Source of the DNA: Nocardioides panzhihuensis
Lineage (GTDB): Bacteria; Actinomycetota; Actinomycetes; Propionibacteriales; Nocardioidaceae
Direction of reading: 5' to 3'
DNA length: 64,000 nucleotides
NCBI RefSeq assembly: GCF_013408335.1
Contig: NZ_JACBZR010000001.1
Span: 3,387,501 to 3,451,500 of the forward strand
A model generated the notes under the pieces. It was not told where the DNA came from. It worked only from the letters and a program-made list of their open reading frames with translations, and ran no database searches. The position numbers and the translations under genes are program-made. Below, piece after piece: positions 8,262 through 17,310 of this stretch; the stretch's first letter is position 1; each line of letters opens with the position of its first letter.

Positions 8262-9398
8262 ATGACCGACCATCCGCCGCTGATCGCGGTGACCGATGCA
8301 GATCTCGAAGACCTTCGTTCGCGGCTGATGGCCACCCGGTGGCCCACCCGGTGGCCCTTGGCCGGCTGGGAAGCGGGCGCCGACACCACCGAGATACGCC
8401 GCCTGGCGGCGTACTGGGCCACAGGCTATGACTGGCGCACCCACGAGGCGCGGATCAACGCCCTGCCGCACCACACGGCCGCTATCGGCGGCACGCCCGT
8501 CCACTACCTCCGGTTCGACGGCGAGCAGCCCGGCGCCCTGCCGATCGTCCTGACCCACGGTTGGCCCAGCACCTTCCTGGAGCTCACCGATCTCGCTCGG
8601 CGTCTCGCGGAGCCGTCGAGCCATGGCGGCGACGCGTCCGATGCGTTCACGGTCGTCGTCCCCTCCCTGCCCGGCTACGCGTTCTCGCCGCAACGACCGG
8701 CCCTCCCACCTACGCTCCAGACTCACCAGATCTGGCACCGGCTCATGCGCGACGAGCTCGGCTTCGACCGGTACGCCGCCCACGGCGGTGATCTCGGCGC
8801 GGGGATCACCTCGCGTCTGGGTGAGGCCTACCCGGAGTCGCTGGTCGGTATCCACCTGCTCGCCGTCGCCGCACCCCCGGAGTACGACGCCGCCAGCCTG
8901 ACCCTCGACGAACAGGCATACCTCGACCAGGTCGCCACCTGGAGCGCGGAGGAGGGCGGTTACCAGCACCAGCAGAACACCCGTCCGCTCACCCTCGCCC
9001 ACGCCCTGTCCGACTCCCCGACCGGCCTGCTGGCCTGGATCGTCGAGAAGTACCGCGCCTGGAGCGACTCGGGCAGCGGCGACCTGTCGTCCCGGTTCAC
9101 CGACGACTTCATCCTCACCCAGGCATCCCTGTACTGGTTCACCGGCACGATCTCGACGTCGTTCCGCCCCTATTACGAGTACGCCCACGGCTTGACCAGG
9201 CGCGTGGAAAAGGTCGAAGTGCCCACCGCCGTCGCCGTCTTCCCCGCCGATCTCACCCGCCCACCGCGCTCCTGGGCCGAACGCACCTACAACGTCACCC
9301 GGTACACCGCGATGCCACGCGGCGGACACTTCGCCGCCCACGAAGAGCCTGAGCTCCTCGCCGAGGACATCACCGAGTTCTTCCGCGCAATGCGCTAA
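8262..9398 (+). CDS. Epoxide hydrolase (EHN domain + alpha/beta hydrolase)
   Basis: A 378-residue protein of the microsomal-type epoxide hydrolase family, which opens epoxides to diols. The N-terminal EHN domain spans residues 1-100 (WPLAGWEAGADTTEIRRLA, YDWRTHEARIN). The alpha/beta hydrolase core has the oxyanion HGWP motif, nucleophile Asp in AHGGDLGAG and the general-base His in PRGGHFAAHEEP. ATG 8262 is preferred over ATG 8244 because GGAG lies 5 bases before it. It is the last gene of the LysR-linked run, and a hairpin follows. Confidence 0.92.
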   Translation: MTDHPPLIAVTDADLEDLRSRLMATRWPTRWPLAGWEAGADTTEIRRLAAYWATGYDWRTHEARINALPHHTAAIGGTPVHYLRFDGEQPGALPIVLTHGWPSTFLELTDLARRLAEPSSHGGDASDAFTVVVPSLPGYAFSPQRPALPPTLQTHQIWHRLMRDELGFDRYAAHGGDLGAGITSRLGEAYPESLVGIHLLAVAAPPEYDAASLTLDEQAYLDQVATWSAEEGGYQHQQNTRPLTLAHALSDSPTGLLAWIVEKYRAWSDSGSGDLSSRFTDDFILTQASLYWFTGTISTSFRPYYEYAHGLTRRVEKVEVPTAVAVFPADLTRPPRSWAERTYNVTRYTAMPRGGHFAAHEEPELLAEDITEFFRAMR

Positions 9399-9420
9399 GA
9401 CCGACCCTTCAGCTCAGACA

Positions 9421-9445
9421 GCTCCGCGCGTCATGTCCGCGGAGC
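9421..9445. terminator. Bidirectional hairpin between convergent genes
   Basis: An 8-bp perfect stem (GCTCCGCG/CGCGGAGC) with a 9-base loop lies between the stops of the epoxide hydrolase (+) and the response regulator (-). No T-run is present, as is common for GC-rich actinobacterial terminators. Confidence 0.6.
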
Positions 9446-9462
9446 ATCGTCGTGCGTAATCC

Positions 9463-10122
9463 TCAGGTCACCAGGCCGCTGCGGTAGGCATGGATCACCG
9501 CCTGGACGCGGTCCCGCAGGTCGAGCTTGGTCAGGATGCGCGACACGTAGGTCTTGACGGTCTCCTGGCTGATCACCAGCGTCGCAGCGATCTCGCCGTT
9601 CGACAGGCCGTCGGCGATCAGGCGCAGGACCTCGAGCTCTCGCGGCGTCAGCGCGGTGTCGGCGGCCGCGCTCTCGGCGGGGCGGATCCGGGCCGCGTAC
9701 CTGCCGACTAGCTTTCGGGTCACCTCGGGCGCCAGGAGCGCCGCCCCGGCCGCGACCGTGCGGATGCCATGCAGCAGCTGCGGCGTCGGTGCGTCCTTGA
9801 GCAGGAACCCGCTGGCCCCGGCGCGCAGCGCCTCATAGACGTACTCGTCGAGATTGAACGTCGTCACCACAAGCACCTTGACGGGGTGCGCCACCCCGGC
9901 GCCGGCTATCAGGCGGGTCGCCTCGATCCCGTCGAGCACCGGCATCCGGACGTCCATCACCACGACGTCCGGGTTCAGCCGTCCAGCCAGGTCGACGGCG
10001 GCCTGCCCGTCCCCGCACTCGCCTACCATCTCGAGGTCGGGCTGGGCGTCGATGATCGTCGCGAACCCGGTGCGGATCAACGCTTGGTCGTCGCAGACCA
10101 AGACCCGGATCGGCGCACTCAT
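9463..10122 (-). CDS. Two-component response regulator, NarL/LuxR type
   Basis: A 219-residue cytoplasmic transcription factor. The receiver domain (1-120) has the acidic pocket near the N-terminus and the phospho-acceptor Asp in VVMDVRMPVLDG. The LuxR helix-turn-helix (about 150-215) reads LTPRELEVLRLIADGLSNGEI. Its ATG overlaps the TGA of the histidine kinase gene (ATGA), so the two are translationally coupled and form a pair. Targets may include the co-transcribed CPBP membrane protein, but no binding site was identified. Confidence 0.95.
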   Translation of the reverse strand: MSAPIRVLVCDDQALIRTGFATIIDAQPDLEMVGECGDGQAAVDLAGRLNPDVVVMDVRMPVLDGIEATRLIAGAGVAHPVKVLVVTTFNLDEYVYEALRAGASGFLLKDAPTPQLLHGIRTVAAGAALLAPEVTRKLVGRYAARIRPAESAAADTALTPRELEVLRLIADGLSNGEIAATLVISQETVKTYVSRILTKLDLRDRVQAVIHAYRSGLVT

Positions 10123-11294
10123 GCCGACCGCCCGGTCGGGATGCTCGCCCGGACGACGAATTCGCCGTCGGTCCCGCGGCCCGCGGCGAACTCCCCACCC
10201 AGGGCATCCACCCGTGCCCGCAACCCGGCGAGCCCCCGACCGCTGCCGCCGGGTGAGCTCGGGCGGGCGCCGCTGAGGGCCTGCTCAGGTCCGGTCCCGG
10301 CGGTGCGGATCTCCACGGTGATCTCCCGTTCGTCGTAGCGTAGGCCGACCGCTGTCGGGCTGCCGTGCGCGTGCTTGAGCGCGTTCGTCAGAGCCTCCTG
10401 CACCACTCGGTGGGCGACCAGCTCCGCGCTCCCGGCGGATTCAGACGGCGTGCCATCCTCGGTGAGCTCCACCGGCTGCCCGGCCTGACGCGTCTGCTCG
10501 ACGAGCGTGCGTACGTCCCGGATTGACGGTGACCGGGTCTCGCCGTCGTGACCCGGGTCGAGCAGGTCCAGCAGATTCCGGAGGTCGCCGATCGCCCGCC
10601 GGCCCGTGTCGGTGACGGCATCGAGCGTCTCGTCGAGCCGGTCGGGTGCGCCTGTCAGGTACTTGGCAGCCTCCGTCTGCACGACCATCGCCGTCACGTG
10701 GTGCGTCACGACGTCGTGCAGCTCGCGGGCGATGCGGGTGCGTTCCGCGGTGCGGGTCTCCTCTGCGACCCGGAGGCGCCGTTCGGTCTCGACGGCCCGG
10801 GTGGAGCGCAGCCAGGAGCCGACGGCCCACACGAGGGCCAGGACCAGGTAGAACGTCAGGTAACCGACCGCCCGCTCGGCCCCTCCGAGCAGGTCGAGCG
10901 CGAGCGCCAGCAGCACGTAGGCACCCGAGAGGAAGATCGCGATCGTGCGGCGACGGTGTTCCAGGTAGACACCCGCGCTCAGCAGCGCGATGACGAGCCC
11001 GGCGCCCGACAACGTGTGGTAGCCCCGGAGCTGGTCGAGGACGAAGCCGAGTGACACCAGGAGGAGGCAGGCGGCCGGCCACCGCCGGCGAAGGGCGAGC
11101 GGGAAGGACTGGAGGACGATCGCGACGACGGCCAGCACGTCGAAGGGACGGGTCGGCAGCGCGCCGACCTCCGTCCCCAGCCCGTGGTACGCCGGCACGA
11201 ACGATGCGACCGCCAGCGGCAGTGCGAGCGGCAGGTCCCGGACCGTGACGTCGAGCTGACGCCACCGGTCCAGGACCCGACGGAGTTCGGTCAC
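10119..11294 (-). CDS. Sensor histidine kinase (HisKA_3 family)
   Basis: A 391-residue membrane kinase. Roughly five or six hydrophobic segments occupy residues 20-170 with no sizeable extracellular domain, so the signal is probably sensed in or at the membrane. The dimerisation/phospho-acceptor box reads RIARELHDVVTHHVTAMVV (His near residue 190), followed by a C-terminal ATPase with a GRGLAGLRARV lid motif. GTG 11294 was chosen because it overlaps the stop of the CPBP gene as GTGA. Reading further upstream would only run into the CPBP gene. It phosphorylates the neighbouring NarL regulator. Confidence 0.94.
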   Translation of the reverse strand: MTELRRVLDRWRQLDVTVRDLPLALPLAVASFVPAYHGLGTEVGALPTRPFDVLAVVAIVLQSFPLALRRRWPAACLLLVSLGFVLDQLRGYHTLSGAGLVIALLSAGVYLEHRRRTIAIFLSGAYVLLALALDLLGGAERAVGYLTFYLVLALVWAVGSWLRSTRAVETERRLRVAEETRTAERTRIARELHDVVTHHVTAMVVQTEAAKYLTGAPDRLDETLDAVTDTGRRAIGDLRNLLDLLDPGHDGETRSPSIRDVRTLVEQTRQAGQPVELTEDGTPSESAGSAELVAHRVVQEALTNALKHAHGSPTAVGLRYDEREITVEIRTAGTGPEQALSGARPSSPGGSGRGLAGLRARVDALGGEFAAGRGTDGEFVVRASIPTGRSA

Positions 11295-12124
11295 CGGGAG
11301 AGCGTAGCGGCCAGGTCCGTCCGGGCCGAGCGGCGAACGGGCACCACGTGACCACGCCGGTAGGCCAGCCACATGAAGACACCGGTGGCCAGTACGCCGA
11401 GCACCACTGCGTAGATGCTGCCCTCCGGTCCGAAGCTGCCGCCCGTGACCAGGGCGGGACCTGACATCGTCGCGTCCAGCAGACCCTGTGCGGTGTTGCT
11501 GCCGGACACCTCGGTGCTGAAGATGGCACTTCCGGCGACGTTCCAGCCGAAGTGCAGACCGATCGGCAGCCACAGCTTGCGGGTGGCGATGTATGCGGCG
11601 GTCAGCATCCCGCCTGCCTCGATGACGATGGCGACGGCACCCCACAGGGTGGCGTTCGGGTTGAGCAGGTGGATCAGGCCGAACAGCGAGCCGGTCAGTA
11701 CGAGCGCGATCCAGGTTCCGGTCCAGAGCTCGACGTTCCGGAACAGGACACCTCGGAAGACCAGCTCCTCGGTCACCGCTGCACCGGTCATGATGCCGAG
11801 CAGGGCGACGGCGCCCGCCGGCGTACCCAGGCCGTTGATCGTGTATTCACCGAAGAAGGCGATGCTCGCGATGACTGCCCCGAACAGCACGATGCCGAGC
11901 AACGTGCCCCAGCCGACCCCGGCACCTGCCCCCTTCAGCGACACCTCGACGGGAGCCCGGTGCTCGGTTCGCCGCACCACCCAGCCGTAGACCAGGACGC
12001 CGACGACGGCCGTCAGCAGGCCGGCGACGAGCGCAGACCAGGGGTTGTCCTTCACCGCGATGATGCCCAGATTGCCGATGATCCAGACCGCCGCAACCGC
12101 TAAGAGCTGCCATACCAGACGCAC
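11291..12124 (-). CDS. CPBP-family intramembrane metalloprotease-like protein
   Basis: A 277-residue integral membrane protein with about eight hydrophobic segments. The CPBP (CaaX protease/bacteriocin-processing) motifs are present: TEELVFRGVLFR with the paired glutamates and Arg, and two later His motifs (FGLIHLLN, GLHFGWN). A GTG start follows GGAG by 5 bases. It is the first gene of an operon with the sensor kinase and response regulator (GTGA and ATGA overlaps), so it may process or shield the kinase, or be part of the response it controls. The substrate is unknown. Confidence 0.92.
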   Translation of the reverse strand: MRLVWQLLAVAAVWIIGNLGIIAVKDNPWSALVAGLLTAVVGVLVYGWVVRRTEHRAPVEVSLKGAGAGVGWGTLLGIVLFGAVIASIAFFGEYTINGLGTPAGAVALLGIMTGAAVTEELVFRGVLFRNVELWTGTWIALVLTGSLFGLIHLLNPNATLWGAVAIVIEAGGMLTAAYIATRKLWLPIGLHFGWNVAGSAIFSTEVSGSNTAQGLLDATMSGPALVTGGSFGPEGSIYAVVLGVLATGVFMWLAYRRGHVVPVRRSARTDLAATLSR

Positions 12125-12407
12125 GAGGACTCCTCTGTGAGAAGCCGCGGCGGGAGCGCCGCGGACTACCTCGACGATATGGATCCGGCCGTCCCGGAAT
12201 CATCACCGCACGGTGGACACTCGCAGGTAGCTCGCACGGGGGACAGAATGCCCTGCGCCGGCCAGGCAGGCACCCGGTCAGAAGCTTTCAAACGGGCCAC
12301 GCGATGGCAGTGGCCGAACCATCAGAGATCACGTAGGCGTACCGATCCTGGTGCCGGTTCGGATGACCTGTGCGCAGCAACGGACGTCCCACCGCTAGGC
12401 TCTGGGC
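12125..12407. other. Intergenic region, no gene seen
   Basis: The gap between the divergent CPBP gene and the CAU tRNA. A 7-bp hairpin CCGCGGC/GCCGCGG (12145-12164) sits in the probable leader of the CPBP operon. No convincing reading frame or RNA gene was found in the rest, which should hold the promoters for the CPBP operon and the tRNA. Confidence 0.5.
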
Positions 12408-12481
12408 GGGCCGTTAGCTCAGTTGGTTAGAGCAGGGGACTCATAATCCCTGGGTCGCGGGTTCAAGTCCCGCACGGCCTA
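12408..12481 (+). tRNA. tRNA with CAU anticodon (Met or lysidine-type Ile2)
   Basis: A full cloverleaf of 74 bases: acceptor GGGCCGT pairs with ACGGCCT, the D-arm is GCTCAGTTGGTTAGAGC, the anticodon loop CTCATAA gives CAU, and the T-arm is GCGGGTTCAAGTCCCGC. CCA is not encoded. The D-arm and variable region resemble bacterial tRNA-Ile2(CAU), which TilS modifies, at least as much as elongator tRNA-Met, so identity is left open. It is not an initiator, because the anticodon stem lacks three G-C pairs on both sides. The 3' half is overlapped antisense by the MBL hydrolase gene. Confidence 0.9.
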
Positions 12482-13298
12482 CGAGAGCGGTCGGGCTGCC
12501 GACATGCGGATCCGTGGGTGTCGGCGCCTCGCCGACCGTGAAGGTTGCGCCGGGGTCGGCATGGGCGACGTGGCCTTCGAACCTGGCCGCGGCGCGCGCC
12601 ACCGCCGCTTGCGGCGTCAGGGCGCGGCCGACGTGGGTGACGATCAAACGGCCAGCTCGGGCGGCGGTTGCGGTGTCGCCGGCGTCTTCGGGGGTGTGGT
12701 GCACCTGCTCCCCGTCGTCGGATGCGTGTGCGCTCTCGGCCTCGCACAGCAGTACGTCGCACCCCTCCGCCAGCTCGGTGAGGCTCGGGCAGGGCGCGGT
12801 GTCGCCGGAGTAGACCAGCGACCGACCCCCTGCTTCGATACGTACGGCGAAAGCCGAGACGTCGTGAACCACCGCGCGGGTGGTCAGCCGGAAGGACCCG
12901 ATGGTGACCTGGTGTCCGTCGCTCAGCTCGGTGACGGCGAACGCTGACTCGATCGGGCTGCGGACGGATGTGTTGGTGAGGAACCCAGCCAGCCGGTCGG
13001 CGATCCCGGGCGGTCCGTAGAGGGGGATGGGCGCCGTCAGGCGGATATCCGCGTACAGGGCGCCGTAGTAGGCGGTGAGCAGGTCCGCGCTGTGATCGGC
13101 GTGCAGGTGGGAGATCCAGATCGCGTCGAGCTCGTCCAGCCTCACGTGCTGCTGGAGCGGGCCGAGCGTGCCGCTGCCGGCGTCCACCCAGATCCGCGAA
13201 TCTCCGCTCGACACCAGATAGCCCGAGCATGGGTTGTCGGCGCTCGGGTAGGGCGTCGCAGATCCGAGGACCGTGAGGCGAAGAGGCTCGTCGGGCAC
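12441..13298 (-). CDS. MBL-fold metallo-hydrolase
   Basis: A 285-residue cytoplasmic hydrolase of the ribonuclease Z/arylsulfatase-like beta-lactamase fold. The dinuclear zinc site is seen as SHLHADHS (HxHxDH), with further ligands in AVVHDVSA, YSGDTAPC and VTHVGR. The gene lies 12 bases after the GNAT gene start region and is probably co-transcribed with it. The last 13 or so codons (VGRAGLEPATQGL) are read from the antisense strand of the CAU tRNA. The native tail may therefore be a by-product of lacking an earlier stop. Confidence 0.9.
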   Translation of the reverse strand: MPDEPLRLTVLGSATPYPSADNPCSGYLVSSGDSRIWVDAGSGTLGPLQQHVRLDELDAIWISHLHADHSADLLTAYYGALYADIRLTAPIPLYGPPGIADRLAGFLTNTSVRSPIESAFAVTELSDGHQVTIGSFRLTTRAVVHDVSAFAVRIEAGGRSLVYSGDTAPCPSLTELAEGCDVLLCEAESAHASDDGEQVHHTPEDAGDTATAARAGRLIVTHVGRALTPQAAVARAAARFEGHVAHADPGATFTVGEAPTPTDPHVGSPTALVGRAGLEPATQGL

Positions 13299-13310
13299 GG
13301 CGAGATGGTA

Positions 13311-14279
13311 CTACCAGCGATCGGTGCGCTGGACCTCGTGCATGAGCTCGATCTTGCGGAAGCCGAACTGCTTGTTGATGCGCTGCATCACGTCGTTGGA
13401 CGGGTCGGTCCAGGTGTGGATGCTGGTGCGCTCGGGGTGGTCGCGCTGGACGGCGGCGAGGGTGGCGACCTTGAGGGCCAGGCCGAGCTTGTTGCCGCGG
13501 TGGGCGGTCTTGACGAAGGTGTCGTCCTGGATGGCCTCGACGCTGCCGTGGGCCAGGAAGATGACCGAGTAGCCGACCAGCTCGCCGGTGAGGATCTCGC
13601 GGGCGGCGGCGGTGATGCGGTCGTAGGAGCGGGCGGTGCTCTTCTCGGCCGATCGGATGCGGTCGGCGGTGTGAGCGACCACGTCGTTCTCCGATTTGCC
13701 GGGCATCTCCTTGCCCATCTGGTTGCGCAGGCCGACGAACTGGGCGAGCAGGTCCTCGGGCGTGCGGTCCTCCCACATCAGGATCTCGTAGCCGAGCACG
13801 TTGAAGGGCTTGTGACGCAGCGGGAGGTCGGCGGCGAGGTGGTCCTCGCGGCGTACGGACTTGAAGCCGAGCGCCCGGGCGAAGGCCAGGGACGACTTCG
13901 GGGGGATGGTCACCTCGGCGGTCGTCAGCGTGCGGCCGCTGGTGCGGCGTACGTCGTCGGCGGCCCGCCACAGCTCGGTGCCGACGCCGCGCCAGCGGTG
14001 CACGGGCAGGACATGGATGCCGAGCTCGACGATGTGGCTGCGCTCCTCCTCGGGGAGATCGAGCTCGGCGATGCCGATCGTCTCCCCCTGCTCCTTCGCG
14101 GCGAGGAGGACGCGGCGGCCGTGATCGTGCGGGGTACGCACGGAGTTTGCCAGCGCCTCGAAGGTGCGGTGCGACGCGTAGGGTCGATCGAAAGCCATCG
14201 ATGCCGCCTCCACGGCGTACCAGGCCTTCAGAGCGGTGTCATCGTGGACGTCGACGGGGGCGATCACAGACACGGGCAC
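13311..14279 (-). CDS. GNAT-family N-acetyltransferase (double domain)
   Basis: A 322-residue protein with two GNAT-like halves. The first has an acetyl-CoA loop-like VHRWRGVGTELWRAADDV near residue 120. The second has the AHRGNKLGLALKVATL segment (Q/RxxGxG/A type) near residue 255, followed by TWTDPSNDVMQRINKQFGF, typical of the last GNAT strands. Such actinobacterial proteins usually acetylate small amines or aminoglycoside-like compounds, but the substrate is not evident here. GTG start without a strong ribosome site. It is followed 12 bases later by the MBL hydrolase gene. Confidence 0.88.
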   Translation of the reverse strand: MPVSVIAPVDVHDDTALKAWYAVEAASMAFDRPYASHRTFEALANSVRTPHDHGRRVLLAAKEQGETIGIAELDLPEEERSHIVELGIHVLPVHRWRGVGTELWRAADDVRRTSGRTLTTAEVTIPPKSSLAFARALGFKSVRREDHLAADLPLRHKPFNVLGYEILMWEDRTPEDLLAQFVGLRNQMGKEMPGKSENDVVAHTADRIRSAEKSTARSYDRITAAAREILTGELVGYSVIFLAHGSVEAIQDDTFVKTAHRGNKLGLALKVATLAAVQRDHPERTSIHTWTDPSNDVMQRINKQFGFRKIELMHEVQRTDRW

Positions 14280-14365
14280 TATCTAACCGTGTCAGGCAAA
14301 GCCGAGGGAAATGAGGTCCCCTCCGCCGCACCGCTCACGACCGCTCCCGGCCAAGCGTCGACGCA

Positions 14366-14797
14366 TCATGTCTTTCGGAGCGCGAGCGCGGGCGGGGCCA
14401 GGCGGGCACATCGCGGTCCACCGCACTCGTCGGTGAGGTCGACGGTGGCGATGACGTGCTCATCGCCGCCGGGAGTCAGCAGCGAGGCGAGATCGTCGAG
14501 CATCAGCTTGGCGCGACGGAACATCGTGAACGTGCCGTCGCCGTCCACGTCTCCCCAGGTGAGGTAGACGAAGCGGGCCCCGCGCCGGCCTTGCACCGCG
14601 GCACCTCGGTAGTCGAGCCCCGACTCGATCTCACCTACCTCGATCTCGGTCTGCCAGACCGCGCCGTCGCTGTCGCCGCGTACCAGGTCGACCGGATCCT
14701 TTCCCCGCTGGATGCCGACGTGGACGTTGTGGCACGGGGCATCGTCGAGATGCCAGGTCCGGCCGGGGAGGTTGTGGCCACGAATCTCGAGCAGCAC
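14366..14797 (-). CDS. DUF5990 family protein
   Basis: A 143-residue protein with the DUF5990 pattern: LEIRGHNLPGRTW at the start, NVHVGIQRG, and the closing FVYLTWGDVDGDGTFTMFRRAKLML. No enzymatic motif is obvious and the function is unknown. It starts with GTG 20 bases downstream of the penicillin-binding protein gene on the same strand, so the two are probably co-transcribed. The last 30 residues, rich in Ala/Leu/Pro, are less family-like. Confidence 0.82.
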   Translation of the reverse strand: MLLEIRGHNLPGRTWHLDDAPCHNVHVGIQRGKDPVDLVRGDSDGAVWQTEIEVGEIESGLDYRGAAVQGRRGARFVYLTWGDVDGDGTFTMFRRAKLMLDDLASLLTPGGDEHVIATVDLTDECGGPRCARLAPPALALRKT

Positions 14798-14817
14798 CGT
14801 GTCACCACACCATCGGA

Positions 14818-17133
14818 TCAGCCGTCGCGGCGCGGACCCGGCGGGTTCGGCGGCCCGCCGTCGTCGGTCTCGTCGGGGTCGGACGGCCCGGTCGTCGGCA
14901 GCTCCGGGTCGGGCGGATCGGTCGTCGGGGGCGGAGTGGGTGTCGGAGTCGGCGTGGGCGTCGGCTCCGGCTCCTTGGACGGCTCCGGCTTCTTCGTCGG
15001 CTCCGGCTCCTTGGTGGGCTCGGGGTCGGGCGCCGGCGGGACGTAGGGGGCGTGGCCCTCCTCCGGAGCGTCGCCGTCGAGCCAGGCCGGGGGCGGGAAC
15101 TCCTCGCGCTCGAGCTCGTCGGTCAGCGGGCCCATGATCGCGACCCAGGTGTCGGCCGGGTAGTCGGCGCCGAAGAAGGTGTCGAGCCAGCCGTCGAGGG
15201 CGTCGTCGCCGTCGCCTCGGGTGTAGGCGACCGCGGTCGCCAGCTGGGGCGTGTAGCCGACGAACCAGGCCGAGGAGACCTCGTCGTCGGCGTTGGTCGC
15301 GGTGCCGGTCTTGCCTGCGGCCGGCTGGACGACGGCGCTGGCCGCCTGGCCGGTGCCGCTGGAGACGACCTGCTGGAGGGAGTACGAGGTGTCCGCGGCG
15401 ACCTCCTCGTCCATCGCCCGCTTGCCGCTGCCCTTGTCGTCGCGCTCATAGATGACGGTGCCGTCGGCGTCGACCACCTTGGAGACGACGTGGACGTCGT
15501 TGTGCGTACCGCCGTTGGCGATGGTGGCGTAGGCGTTGGCCATGTTGATCGGACTGGTCCGGTTCTTGCCGAGCGTGAGCAGGAAGTCCTCAGGGCTGAA
15601 GTCGCGCGTCGTCATCCCGATCCCGGGATGCTTCGCATCGGCTTTCTCCGGCGGGAGGCCCGCGGCGAGCGCCATGTCGTAGACGTCCTTGCTCCCGTTG
15701 GGCAGCGAGTCGGACATCTCGACGAAGGCGGTGTTGATGGAGTCCTCCATCGCCTGGAGGCTGCTGACGCTGGAGCCGTAGCTGTGACCGTACGGGTCGG
15801 CGGCGCTCTGGCCCGAGTTGCGCACGCTCACGCCCGGGAACTCCATCGGCGAGTTGCCGTTCCAGGAGTCCTTGAGCGAGTAGCCCGACTTCAGCGCCGC
15901 GGCCATCGTGAACGCCTTCATCGCCGACCCGGCCATCGCACCGGTCGAGGCCCAGTTGATCTGCGAGTCGAGGTAGTCCTGGCCGCCGTAGAAGCCTCGC
16001 AGCGCGCCGCTCTTCACGTCGACCGTGGCCGCGCCGACGTGGAGCTCGTCCTTCTCGTTGCCCGGGTCGAAGGCCTTCTTGTCCTCAGGGCGTACGTCCT
16101 CGACCGCCTCCTCGGCGGTCTTCATCGTCTTCTTGGTCAGCGTGGTGGTGATCCGCAGCCCGCCACCGTTGATCTCGTCCTCGGACACCAGCGGGGTGCC
16201 CTGCTCGTCCTTGAGGCGGAGGAGCTCGTCGCGGACCATCTTGAGGGCATGACCCTTCTGGCCGCCGTAGCGGCTGTCCGAGCGCGGCTTCTTGAACTTC
16301 GGCAGCGACTCCTTGGCCTTCTCGCCCTCGGCCGGGTCGACCATGTCCATCTTGACCATCGAGTTGATCACGTAGCGATAGCGGCCGTCGAGCTCGGCGA
16401 CCGCCTCCTCGCCGTTGCTCGGGTCCAGGTCGTTGGGGTCGTTGAGGATCGCGGCCAGTGCGGCGGCCTCGCGGAGGTTGATGTCGGCGGCCGGCTTGCC
16501 GAAGTAGGCGTTCGACGCGGCCTCGACGCCGTAGGCGCCACGGCCGAAGTAGATGGTGTTGAGGTAGCCGGCGAGGATGTCCTCCTTGGACTTCTGCCGG
16601 CTGATCTTCAACGAGATGATCGCCTCCTTCACCTTTCGGGTGTAGGTGCGCTCCTGGGTGAGGTAGAGGTTCTTGACGTACTGCTGGGTGATCGTCGAGG
16701 CACCGGACTGGGCGCCGCCGGTGTTGTTGTTGACCACCGCGCGCATGATGCCCTTGACGTCGATGCCGCTGTTGTCCCAGAACGTGCGGTCCTCGGCGGC
16801 GACCGCGGCGTCCCGCATCAGCTGCGGGATCTCCTCATAGGGAAGCGAGTCGCGGTCCTGAGAGTCGGCGATGTAACGCCCGAGCTCGTCCTTGCCGCCG
16901 CGGTAGTAGACGAAGGAGGTCTCCTTCTCGTAGGCCGCGTTGGCGCTGGGGATCTGGATGGCGTTGTAGGCCACGATCACACCCAGGGCGCTGATCAGCG
17001 CACCGACCAGGATCACGACGAAGAAGGTCTTCAAGACCTTCTTCCCCCGCTTCTTCTTCGGTGTCGGCGTCGGAATGGGTGTATAAGGCGGATTGCCCTG
17101 CCAGCTCAAGATGTTCCCTTCCCCCGCGGTCAC
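14818..17133 (-). CDS. Class A penicillin-binding protein (transglycosylase/transpeptidase)
   Basis: A bifunctional peptidoglycan synthase of 771 residues. After a short basic cytoplasmic tail and one membrane anchor (about 32-58) comes the GT51 domain, with AAEDRTFWDNSGID (catalytic Glu) and GASTITQQYVKNL. The transpeptidase domain carries the three active-site motifs as SAMK, SIN (DSINTAFVEM) and KTGTATN, with the SxxK serine near residue 405. The C-terminus is a roughly 80-residue Pro/Glu/Thr tail with runs of TP. An ELPTTG stretch in it lacks the hydrophobic anchor of a sortase signal. GTG start. The next gene downstream is DUF5990. Confidence 0.96.
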   Translation of the reverse strand: MTAGEGNILSWQGNPPYTPIPTPTPKKKRGKKVLKTFFVVILVGALISALGVIVAYNAIQIPSANAAYEKETSFVYYRGGKDELGRYIADSQDRDSLPYEEIPQLMRDAAVAAEDRTFWDNSGIDVKGIMRAVVNNNTGGAQSGASTITQQYVKNLYLTQERTYTRKVKEAIISLKISRQKSKEDILAGYLNTIYFGRGAYGVEAASNAYFGKPAADINLREAAALAAILNDPNDLDPSNGEEAVAELDGRYRYVINSMVKMDMVDPAEGEKAKESLPKFKKPRSDSRYGGQKGHALKMVRDELLRLKDEQGTPLVSEDEINGGGLRITTTLTKKTMKTAEEAVEDVRPEDKKAFDPGNEKDELHVGAATVDVKSGALRGFYGGQDYLDSQINWASTGAMAGSAMKAFTMAAALKSGYSLKDSWNGNSPMEFPGVSVRNSGQSAADPYGHSYGSSVSSLQAMEDSINTAFVEMSDSLPNGSKDVYDMALAAGLPPEKADAKHPGIGMTTRDFSPEDFLLTLGKNRTSPINMANAYATIANGGTHNDVHVVSKVVDADGTVIYERDDKGSGKRAMDEEVAADTSYSLQQVVSSGTGQAASAVVQPAAGKTGTATNADDEVSSAWFVGYTPQLATAVAYTRGDGDDALDGWLDTFFGADYPADTWVAIMGPLTDELEREEFPPPAWLDGDAPEEGHAPYVPPAPDPEPTKEPEPTKKPEPSKEPEPTPTPTPTPTPPPTTDPPDPELPTTGPSDPDETDDGGPPNPPGPRRDG

Positions 17134-17243
17134 AAACGCTCCTAGAGTACGGCCGGCGCCCAGGCACTTCGCGATCCTCGACCCGGTTTCCGGGGTGTCT
17201 CAGCCGAGCCACAGCCTGGTCTCAGGGTTCCGCGGACGCACGG

Positions 17244-17299
17244 AACGGGCCTCTGACCCGGGTCGGCGACGCCGTGTCTGCCCAGGTCAGAGGCCCGTT
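17244..17299 (-). terminator. Hairpin after the ribonuclease gene
   Basis: A 15-bp perfect inverted repeat (AACGGGCCTCTGACC at 17244-17258, complement at 17285-17299) with a 26-base loop begins 11 bases past the ribonuclease stop. The loop itself is GC-rich. It separates this gene from the penicillin-binding protein gene downstream. Confidence 0.65.
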
Positions 17300-17310
17300 T
17301 ACCGGATCAC

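Noticed and set aside
15000..15100. ELPTTG in the Pro-rich tail of the penicillin-binding protein as a sortase signal for the class E sortase
   Set aside because: No hydrophobic segment and basic tail follow the motif, and the protein is already membrane-anchored at its N-terminus. The match is likely chance in a Pro/Thr-rich stretch.
15052..17145. 697-codon plus-strand frame opposite the penicillin-binding protein
   Set aside because: It is the GC-rich antisense shadow of a gene with clear catalytic motifs. It is highly enriched in Arg, Val and Gly and has no family signature.
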